This document shows, piece after piece, positions 1 to 4,861 of a DNA stretch of 9,359 bases. The position numbers and the translations under genes are program-made. The stretch's first letter is position 1. The number at the start of each line of letters is the position of its first letter. The DNA comes from an uncultured Novosphingobium sp. (GTDB lineage: Bacteria; Pseudomonadota; Alphaproteobacteria; Sphingomonadales; Sphingomonadaceae): positions 1 to 9,359 of the forward strand of contig CALMBN010000181.1 of the NCBI GenBank assembly GCA_937860195.1, given 5' to 3'. The notes below the pieces were generated by a model, which did no database searches, was not told the origin of the DNA, and was given only the letters and a program-made list of their open reading frames with translations.

Positions 1-28
1 GGAGTTCAGACGTGTGCTCTTCCGATCT
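1..28 (+). other. Illumina TruSeq Read-2 adapter remnant (sequencing artefact)
   Basis: These 28 bases, beginning GGAGTTCAGACG and ending TCTTCCGATCT, match from memory the 3' part of the standard Illumina TruSeq Read-2/index adapter. They are not genomic. They sit exactly at the contig end, as expected when untrimmed adapter read-through is assembled. A GTG at 14 inside the adapter produces a spurious start for the open frame that continues into the pilT-like fragment, so the first five residues of that frame are adapter-encoded. Confidence 0.95.
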
Positions 29-388
29 CCGGGCGACATGCGCGAGCAGTCCAAGAGCTTCCTCGCCCAGAGCCTGAACGCGGTCATCACCCAGACCCTG
101 GTTCGCACGCCGGACGGGCGAGCTCGCAGGGCCGTGGTGGAAATCATGCTGATGACGCGGGCGATTGCCAAACTGATCATGACAGATCAGACGCACCAGA
201 TCGCCGCGCAGTTACAGACTGGCAAGGACCTGGGGATGCAGATGATGGACCAGGCGTTAATGGATGCGATCCAGAAGAAGCAGATCGACCCGGACGATGC
301 CTTCCGCTTCGCCAGCGACAAGTCCATCTTCCAGAAGTTCGTCACTGACACGTCGGTATTACCGAAGTTCGAGGTCAGTGGAACGTGA
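29..388 (+). CDS. PilT/PilU-type type IV pilus retraction ATPase, C-terminal fragment (5' truncated)
   Basis: This is the last 119 residues of a twitching-motility ATPase, an inner-membrane-associated cytoplasmic hexamer that powers type IV pilus retraction. The Walker A and B motifs would lie upstream and are missing because the contig begins here. What remains is the C-terminal part of the motor domain: a helix of the type LAQSLNAVITQTL, a strand AVVEIML, the segment AIAKLIMTD at the place of the AIRNLIRE retraction motif of PilT, and a conserved LGMQMMDQAL stretch. The degenerate AIRNLIRE and the 'TPDG-R-R-AVVEIML' layout are closer to PilU or secondary PilT paralogues than to classical PilT. 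The frame upstream of 29 is adapter, so no start codon can be assigned. This fragment probably comes from a different genome than the rest of the window. Family call is confident; PilT versus PilU is not settled. Confidence 0.82.
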   Translation, partial: PGDMREQSKSFLAQSLNAVITQTLVRTPDGRARRAVVEIMLMTRAIAKLIMTDQTHQIAAQLQTGKDLGMQMMDQALMDAIQKKQIDPDDAFRFASDKSIFQKFVTDTSVLPKFEVSGT

Positions 389-566
389 GCCAGATCGACG
401 CCGAGAGAATCCCAAGACCGAAACCCAGGAACTGCGGCAGGCCGAACTCCGGCCGGCCCAGAAAAAACGGCAGGTGCCACAACCACCACATCGGAAACAA
501 CAACAACGTTGCCGGCAGGGTCCGAAGACGGCCCAGCAGCTTCGGCAACAGGTAGCCGCGCCAGCC
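375..566 (-). pseudogene. CPBP-family intramembrane protease fragment, fused out of context to a transposase
   Basis: Residues ~94-155 of the reverse ORF 842-375 do not belong to a transposase. They read WRGYLLPKL, then a hydrophobic stretch with WWLWHLPFFL, then GLGILSASIWLTF. This is the central part of a CPBP (CAAX protease/bacteriocin-processing, Abi) membrane glutamic endopeptidase. In that family motif 1 is EExxxR within 'EE-GWRG-LLP-L' and motif 2 is an aromatic-xxx-His, seen here as W119-xxx-H123. The glutamate pair of motif 1 is absent because the join to the transposase falls just there. The family's further C-terminal helices are cut off near 381, where the pilT stop region begins on the other strand, and the frame then stops at 375-377. 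It is therefore a fragment broken at both ends and non-functional. An assembly join is more likely than a real gene fusion. Confidence 0.72.
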
Positions 567-842
567 CTCGCGAAAGTTGATCGCACGCGAATAGCGGCGG
601 TGCGCTTCGGCGAGCGCGGCGCGCAAGCCGTCGGCAGTCTCGGGCACGAGGATCAGGTGGACATGGTTGTCCATCAGGCACCAGGCGAGGCAGCGCACCC
701 CGGCTTTCCCGCACCCCTCGCGGATCAGCGACAGGTAGAGGCGGCGGTCGTCATCCGAGAAGAATACCGGCAGCCGGCGGTTGCCGCGCTGGGTAACGTG
801 GTGCGGGACGCCGGGGATCACCGTGCGGGGAAGGCGGGCCAT
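549..842 (-). pseudogene. REP-associated tyrosine transposase (Y1/HUH, IS200-like), N-terminal part only
   Basis: The first 98 residues of the ORF starting at 842 are a typical RayT-type Y1 transposase: a start of MARLPRTVIPGVPHHVTQRG, the HUH metal-binding motif H60-V-H62 in MDNHVHLIL, and the HRRYSRAIN helix carrying the likely catalytic Tyr84. Such proteins are single-strand nicking enzymes related to IS200/IS605 transposases and act on REP palindromes. In the family the sequence continues after 'FREGWRG-L' with WQGRF and about 100 further residues (MDE..LL..A.RY.E.NPVRAG..). Here that part is missing and is replaced in frame by a membrane-protease segment. The switch lies within bases 549-566. 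No Shine-Dalgarno is evident before 842. Upstream at 875-897 is a GGGGACACTATACT-type motif (reverse strand) often seen near these genes. Family call is sure; the protein as read is not a real full-length enzyme. Confidence 0.85.
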
Positions 843-874
843 GGGAGGGGCGTAGCAAGGATCAGCAGCAGAGT

Positions 875-917
875 CTAATTAGTATAGTGTCCCCGTTTTA
901 GGGTTCCCGTTCCGGGA
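875..917. repeat. RayT-associated upstream motif plus small hairpin (REP-like candidate)
   Basis: Read on the reverse strand, 878-895 gives CGGGGACACTATACTAAT, a motif I associate with the upstream flank of RayT transposase genes. Immediately beside it, 905-917 is a perfect 5-bp inverted repeat (TCCCG / CGGGA) with a 3-base loop. The pair could be a REP-type recognition element for the transposase. Only one copy is visible, so repeat status is inferred from its position and from family knowledge. Confidence 0.35.
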
Positions 918-990
918 CTCGGCGCAGCGTTGCATTCGGCGCAGTCTGCAATATCCTGTTCAGCCAGAATTGTGCTTGGAGAGTGGGGCG

Positions 991-1245
991 ATGGGTGAGG
1001 ACGTGGGCGTGCAGGAGAGCTTTGGGGTTTTGGTCGGCTGGGCCCATCATGCGTTTGGTGGCAAAGTTGATCTCACCTTGCAGTGCGTGCAATCGACCCG
1101 GCGCGAGAACCAGCGCGAGATTGACGATCACCACATCGTCATGACCGCGCAACAGGCTGCGGTTCTTGCCAACTATCTGTACCAGATTTCCGGCCAGAAC
1201 CCGCCGGAAACGCGCAAGGGGTTGCTGCGGCGCTTGCTGGGCTGA
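991..1245 (+). CDS. Small conserved-looking hypothetical protein (84 aa)
   Basis: I do not recognise the family. I chose the ATG at 991, preceded by a purine-rich GGAGAGTGGGG stretch, over an in-frame TTG at 970. The 84-aa product begins MGEDVGVQESFGVLVGWAHH, has an amphipathic central part (GGKVDLTLQCVQSTRRE), an acidic/His segment DDHHIVMT, a helix with QQAAVLANYLYQISGQ and a basic tail ending GLLRRLLG. There is no signal peptide or membrane segment. The composition, the clean start and the lack of a plausible competing gene on the other strand argue that it is real. It is co-directional with telA, 104 bp upstream, with an operator-like palindrome between them, so it is probably a separate transcription unit. 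It is the first feature that looks native to the main genome. Confidence 0.6.
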   Translation: MGEDVGVQESFGVLVGWAHHAFGGKVDLTLQCVQSTRRENQREIDDHHIVMTAQQAAVLANYLYQISGQNPPETRKGLLRRLLG

Positions 1246-1267
1246 TCCCTCACCCGCTTGCTCCTCC

Positions 1268-1287
1268 TGTCTTATCTTGATAACACA
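1268..1287. promoter_or_regulatory. 20-bp imperfect palindrome upstream of telA, candidate operator
   Basis: The arms TGTCTTATC and GATAACACA (reverse complement TGTGTTATC) match at 8 of 9 positions around a central TT. It is AT-rich in a GC-rich context and lies 62 bp before the telA start, in the only gap in front of the telA operon. The 2-base centre is too short for an RNA hairpin loop and no T-run follows, so a dimeric repressor/activator site is more likely than a terminator. The cognate regulator is not in the window. Confidence 0.4.
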
Positions 1288-1349
1288 GCTTGCATAGTTC
1301 GTGCGGCCATCCCACATTGGCGGCACGACTGTTTTCGCGAGGATGAACC

Positions 1350-2555
1350 ATGGCCACCACTCCCGGCACCACCGAAGCCCCTACGCTGACGCTGACCCCG
1401 CCCGATGCGGTACCGGTGATCCCGACTGAACGGGCGATCGGGCTGGTCCCGGTTTCAGATGACAACAAATCGAAGCTGGACACCAAGGTTGATGCCTTCA
1501 TCGCCGATCTGGTTTCATCGGATGCCAACTCGCCCGAATTCGGCAAGAAAGTCGATGCGATCACCAACATGGGCCGCAAGGAAATCATGGCCGCTTCGGG
1601 AATGTCGAACCGGTTCCTCGACCGGCCGATCCGGGCGATGGACAAGGATTCGGGTGTCGGCGCAAACCTGGCCGAGCTGCGCCGCACGGTCGAGACGCTC
1701 GACCCGGGCAAGCAGGGCAAGCTCAGCAAGGGTCGCAAGATTTTCGGGATCATCCCGTTCGGCAATTCGATGAAGCGCTATTTCCAGAGCTATGAAAGCG
1801 CGCAGGGGCACATTCAGGCCGTACTCGGCCACCTCGGCTCGGGCAAGGACGAGCTGCTGATGGACAACGCCGCGATCGATGTTGAGCGGCAGAAACTGTG
1901 GGAGGCGATGGGTCAGCTCGAGCAGATGATCCATATCTCGCGCACGCTCGACGGCAAGCTTGAAGAAAAGGCGGCCGAACTCGACGCGACCGATCCGGCC
2001 AAGGCCAAAGCGATCCGCGAGAGCGCGCTGTTCTATGTACGTCAGCGCACCCAGGATCTGCTGACCCAGATGGCGGTTTCGGTGCAGGGTTATCTGGCGC
2101 TCGATCTGGTCAAGAAGAACAACGTCGAACTGGTCAAGGGGGTCGACCGGGCCAGCACCACCACAGTCGCCGCGCTGCGCACTGCGGTGACCGTTTCACA
2201 GGCAATGGCCAACCAGCGGCTGGTGCTCGAACAGGTCACCGCGCTGAACACGACAACGGCAGGCCTGATCGATTCGACCGGCGCTCTGCTCCGCGACCAG
2301 ACCGGCAAGATTCACGAGATGGCCGCGAGCAGCACGATCCCGATCGAAACGCTGCAACGCGCATTCCAGAACATCTATGACACGATGGACAATATCGACA
2401 CTTTCAAGGTCAAGGCGCTGGAAAACATGAAGCAGACCGTCACCACGCTGTCGGCCGAAGTGGAAAAATCCAAAGGCTACATCGCCCGGGCCGAAGGCGC
2501 CAATCAGGCGCAGGTCGCCAGCGACGCGCCAAGCTTGCTGAGCCTGGAGGGCTGA
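1350..2555 (+). CDS. TelA-like toxic anion resistance family protein
   Basis: The 401-aa product has the length and layout of the TelA/KlaA family (Pfam PF05816), named after tellurite-resistance genes of IncP plasmids and also found in Bacillus as YaaN. The biochemical activity of the family is not established; tellurite, cell-envelope-stress and antimicrobial tolerance phenotypes are reported. A Pro/Thr-rich disordered N-terminus (~1-30) is followed by a long, almost wholly helical, soluble body. Recognisable parts are FGIIPFGNSMKRYFQSYESAQ (~136-156), which links to the family's first helix pair, then ERQKLWEAMGQLEQMI, and a C-terminal part rich in T/A/V/Q coiled-coil heptads (~265-390). 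There is no signal peptide. The ATG at 1350 has GAGGA six bases upstream. The stop is followed after one base by the xpaC-like start, so the two are cotranscribed. Family call is strong; the substrate or stress cannot be told from sequence. Confidence 0.93.
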   Translation: MATTPGTTEAPTLTLTPPDAVPVIPTERAIGLVPVSDDNKSKLDTKVDAFIADLVSSDANSPEFGKKVDAITNMGRKEIMAASGMSNRFLDRPIRAMDKDSGVGANLAELRRTVETLDPGKQGKLSKGRKIFGIIPFGNSMKRYFQSYESAQGHIQAVLGHLGSGKDELLMDNAAIDVERQKLWEAMGQLEQMIHISRTLDGKLEEKAAELDATDPAKAKAIRESALFYVRQRTQDLLTQMAVSVQGYLALDLVKKNNVELVKGVDRASTTTVAALRTAVTVSQAMANQRLVLEQVTALNTTTAGLIDSTGALLRDQTGKIHEMAASSTIPIETLQRAFQNIYDTMDNIDTFKVKALENMKQTVTTLSAEVEKSKGYIARAEGANQAQVASDAPSLLSLEG

Positions 2556-2556
2556 C

Positions 2557-3297
2557 TTGGCCGGGGAAGCGAACCAGTCCGCCCAGATCATCGGCGCGGC
2601 CCGGCGGACGCTGGTGGACCAGCGCGCGGGCGGGCGGCGGCGTTCGATCGGGCAAGGCGCTTCGGCGATCCGGGCCGGGCATTACTGGCGCAAGGTCCGC
2701 AACATCGCTGTCGCTGGCGTGGCGCTGTGGCTGGGACTGGGGATAGTCGGCTCGATCATCGGCGGGATCGGCTTTACCGGACTGCTGATTGGCATTGCAG
2801 CAAGCACCGGAGCGCTGTTCGTGTTCGGCAAATACCCGCGCTTCAAGATGCCGACCCGGGCTGATCTCGATCCCGCCGGCACCGATGTCCGCGCACTGGT
2901 CGGCCGAACCGAGCTGTGGCTTGAAAGCCAGCGCCGGGCCTTGCCCCCGCCAGCGGTCAAGCTGGTCGATCAGATCGGTTTTCAGCTCGACGGGCTTGCG
3001 GCCCAGCTCGCCGATGTCGATCAGGGCCATCCCAAGGCCGCCGAAGTGCGCAAGCTGGTGGGTGAGCATCTGCCCAACGTGATCGATGGCTACCGCAAGA
3101 TCCCGGAAAATCTGCGCTATGAAGATCGCGCGGGATCGAACCCGAACCAGCAGTTCATCGGCGGGCTTGAACGGATCAGTGACGAGATCGATTCGATCAC
3201 CCGCCAGCTCGCGGTCGGGGCGATTGACAATCTGGCGATCACTACTCGCTATCTCGATTACAAATACGGCGATGCGATCGACGAGGATCAGCCATGA
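2557..3297 (+). CDS. XpaC-like (5-bromo-4-chloroindolyl phosphate hydrolysis family) membrane protein
   Basis: The 246-aa product fits the XpaC family (PF10112), named for a Bacillus locus that increased X-phos hydrolysis. The real function is unknown and a direct phosphatase activity is doubtful. An N-terminal basic, soluble region (~1-45) precedes two adjacent hydrophobic segments (~49-68 and ~71-90, very Gly/Ile-rich). These are followed by a helical cytoplasmic domain (~100-246) with LDQIGFQLDGLAAQL-type helices and a conserved-looking RYLDYKYGD near the end. The start is TTG at 2557, supported by GGAGG at 2546-2550 with 6-base spacing, one base after the telA stop. In Bacillus subtilis xpaC and the TelA homologue yaaN are also neighbours, so the pair is an old association. 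Here the gene order is telA first. The 3' end overlaps the next gene as ATGA. Confidence 0.85.
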   Translation: MAGEANQSAQIIGAARRTLVDQRAGGRRRSIGQGASAIRAGHYWRKVRNIAVAGVALWLGLGIVGSIIGGIGFTGLLIGIAASTGALFVFGKYPRFKMPTRADLDPAGTDVRALVGRTELWLESQRRALPPPAVKLVDQIGFQLDGLAAQLADVDQGHPKAAEVRKLVGEHLPNVIDGYRKIPENLRYEDRAGSNPNQQFIGGLERISDEIDSITRQLAVGAIDNLAITTRYLDYKYGDAIDEDQP

Positions 3298-3587
3298 GGA
3301 TCGCCGTGCCACACACCATCGGCAAAGCCGAAGCCCGCCGCCGGGTTCGCGAACGCAGCGGTGAAATCGCCGATTTCATTCCCGGTTTCGCCAAGGTCAC
3401 CACGACCTGGTCGAACGAAGACGCAATGGCACTCACTGTCGGCGCGATGGGCCAACAGATCAGCGGGTGGATCGAGATTGGTGAAGCAGACGTGGCCTTC
3501 ACTATCGACCTGCCGCCTGCACTGGCTTTCGTTGAGCCGATGGTTCGCGGGCAGATCGAGGCCAAGGGACGGAAACTGCTTTCCTAA
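3294..3587 (+). CDS. Polyhydroxyalkanoic acid system (PHA granule region) family protein
   Basis: The 97-aa product resembles the small PHA_gran_rgn family (PF09650), members of which are found beside PHA synthesis/granule genes in many proteobacteria; their molecular role is not known. Visible are the N-terminal MRIAVPHTIGKAEARRRV, in which 'PH-LG/IG-EAR-R' is typical, a beta-rich middle with TTTWSNEDAMALTVGAMG and ISGWIEIGEADVAFTIDLP, and a C-terminal helix ending IEAKGRKLLS. It begins with ATG overlapping the xpaC-like stop (ATGA), so translation is coupled and this is the third gene of the telA operon. No PHA synthase or phasin is nearby, so a link to PHA granules is a family label rather than something the context supports. 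Its end overlaps, tail to tail, the stop of the DUF2721 gene on the other strand. Confidence 0.82.
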   Translation: MRIAVPHTIGKAEARRRVRERSGEIADFIPGFAKVTTTWSNEDAMALTVGAMGQQISGWIEIGEADVAFTIDLPPALAFVEPMVRGQIEAKGRKLLS

Positions 3588-4024
3588 AGATCGCGCTCAA
3601 GCTCGAGGTAGTCGCGCGGAATACGGAGCTGCTTCGCGGCGATCTGGGTCTCGCGCAGAATGAGCACCAGCGCTCCCATCAGTAGCCCGATCGCAACGAG
3701 AAAGAACCCGGCGGCGACAACTTGCAGGTTGACCGCGATAAATTCCTCCAGGAACAAGATAGCGACGGTAGTGCCGATCGCCAGACCTGACAGGACCAGC
3801 AGACGGATGGCCGTTGTGACCAGCGAGATTCGCCCGTCGATCATCCGGATTTCAGCGACGACCATGTCGTGATCGGGGCCTTCGGTCGCCAGGTGCCGCC
3901 CTTGCAATTCACGACTGCGATCCACCACCCGGCCAAGGCGGCTGGAAAGCAGGTTGAGGATATTGCCGATTGCCACCAGCACGAAAACCGGGGCAAGCGC
4001 GAGTTGGATGGTCTGGGCGATCAT
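3584..4024 (-). CDS. DUF2721 family integral membrane protein
   Basis: The 146-aa product fits DUF2721 (PF11026), small inner-membrane proteins of unknown function. Three hydrophobic segments are visible: ~6-27 (LALAPVFVLVAIGNILNLL), ~72-92 and ~100-124. Between the first two is a charged loop with the hallmark SRLGRVVDRSREL, basic and therefore probably cytoplasmic. The C-terminal tail is polar (RIPRDYLELERDL). The ATG at 4024 has no strong Shine-Dalgarno. It lies 38 bp downstream of the tonB-type gene on the same strand and may be its second cistron. Its last bases overlap the telA operon's last gene tail to tail, leaving no room for a separate terminator. Confidence 0.85.
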   Translation of the reverse strand: MIAQTIQLALAPVFVLVAIGNILNLLSSRLGRVVDRSRELQGRHLATEGPDHDMVVAEIRMIDGRISLVTTAIRLLVLSGLAIGTTVAILFLEEFIAVNLQVVAAGFFLVAIGLLMGALVLILRETQIAAKQLRIPRDYLELERDL

Positions 4025-4062
4025 GGCACCGGCTTAGCGCTGTGGGAACCGCACCGCCAGTG

Positions 4063-4794
4063 TCAGAAAAAGAACTTCTGAAACCATCGGAATATCGCCG
4101 GCACGGGCTCTCCCGCAGCATTGGTTGCAGGTTTGAAGCGCAAGCGCTGGGTTGCCAGAACGCAAGCGGTGGCATCAGTCTCGGGAAAGCCGCTGGATTT
4201 GTAGACCTTGCAGTTGGTCACTTTGCCTGCCGGGCTGATGCTGAGATCAAGAACCACGGTCTTTCCAACCCGCGCTTCGCGTCCGCCGGGGGGGACTGGA
4301 AAGTCCCTGGCGTTGTTGATCTGGCCGCCGATGTGTTCGGCCTTGCTGGGTTTGCCGCCGCCGGTGCCATTGCCAGAACCGCCAGCGCCGGTCCCGGTCC
4401 CAATGCCGCCCACCCCGGTGCCGCCGCCCTGATTGGCCGCGCCGGAGGTGTTGGCTTGCCCGGTTGAGCTGGCTTTGGGGGCGGGAAGCTTTGAGACCGC
4501 CACTTTGGGTTGGGGCGCTTTGATTTCGCGCGGCACGGCCTTCTTTCCAGCCTCGCCCTGATCTCCGGCTGCCTTGGGTTTTTCTGCGGGCGGCGGCGGA
4601 TCGGGCGGGGCGGTGATCGTGACAGTGAAAGTAGACAGCACCGTTTCCGTGACTTTCGCGGCAAAATTCGGAGCGAAGGCGCGGACCATGAATATTGCCA
4701 GCCCAACCATCAGCAAGGCCGTGCAAACCGCAACCAAGGTCTTGGTCCGGCGCGGGAGGCCCAGATCGACCATTCCGTCAAAATCTTCGTCCAT
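4063..4794 (-). CDS. TonB-family energy transducer with Gly-rich periplasmic linker
   Basis: The 243-aa product couples proton-motive force (through ExbB/ExbD, not seen here) to outer-membrane receptors. It has a short cytoplasmic N-terminus with basic PRRTK, one membrane helix (~18-40), and a Pro/Lys-rich section (~62-108, with APPDPPPPAEKPK). An extreme Gly/Thr/Ser-rich stretch follows (~122-148, GTGVGG, GTGAGGSGNGTGGG) instead of the long Glu-Pro/Lys-Pro repeats of enteric TonB. The C-terminal TonB domain (~150-240) contains VGKTVVLDLSISPAGKVTNC, a two-cysteine pair (C195, C211) and LRFKPATNAAGEPVPA. The open frame extends upstream to 4917, but those residues are shadow of the divergent gene; I take ATG 4794 (MDEDFDGMVD). 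A hairpin lies 8 bp upstream of this start. Specific receptor unknown. Confidence 0.88.
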   Translation of the reverse strand: MDEDFDGMVDLGLPRRTKTLVAVCTALLMVGLAIFMVRAFAPNFAAKVTETVLSTFTVTITAPPDPPPPAEKPKAAGDQGEAGKKAVPREIKAPQPKVAVSKLPAPKASSTGQANTSGAANQGGGTGVGGIGTGTGAGGSGNGTGGGKPSKAEHIGGQINNARDFPVPPGGREARVGKTVVLDLSISPAGKVTNCKVYKSSGFPETDATACVLATQRLRFKPATNAAGEPVPAIFRWFQKFFF

Positions 4795-4802
4795 CGGCCA
4801 GT

Positions 4803-4817
4803 CATGCCAAAGGCATG
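4803..4817. promoter_or_regulatory. Perfect inverted repeat in the tonB/potD-like divergent spacer
   Basis: CATGCC-AAA-GGCATG has 6-bp perfect arms and a 3-base loop. It sits in the 67-bp spacer between two divergent starts, 8 bp from the tonB-type start codon. It could be a DNA operator, or a 5'-leader hairpin on the tonB mRNA that hides its weak ribosome-binding region. I see no convincing promoter boxes to decide. Confidence 0.3.
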
Positions 4818-4861
4818 GGACAAGGGCAATCGCGGTCTTTTCTCCGGCGACGCGGGGACCT

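Noticed and set aside
264..878. 204-aa plus-strand open frame over the transposase/protease region
   Set aside because: Low-complexity Arg/Gln/Ala composition and antisense to recognisable RayT and CPBP sequences; a high-GC shadow frame.
898..1326. 142-aa minus-strand open frame
   Set aside because: Antisense to the 84-aa plus-strand gene, which has the better start and composition; no recognisable motif on the minus strand.
2440..3312. 290-aa minus-strand open frame over xpaC
   Set aside because: Mirror of the real xpaC-like gene in GC-rich DNA; crosses the telA stop and has no domain.
4063..4081. Inverted repeat TCAGAA/TTCTGA at the 3' end of the TonB-type gene
   Set aside because: It lies within the codons for the terminal FQKFFF and stop, is AT-rich with a 7-base loop and no T-tract; likely chance.
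4574..4861. In-frame N-terminal extension of the potD-like ORF
   Set aside because: The extra 96 codons lie antisense to tonB and do not resemble a signal sequence; the Tat/lipobox signal begins just after Met 4862.
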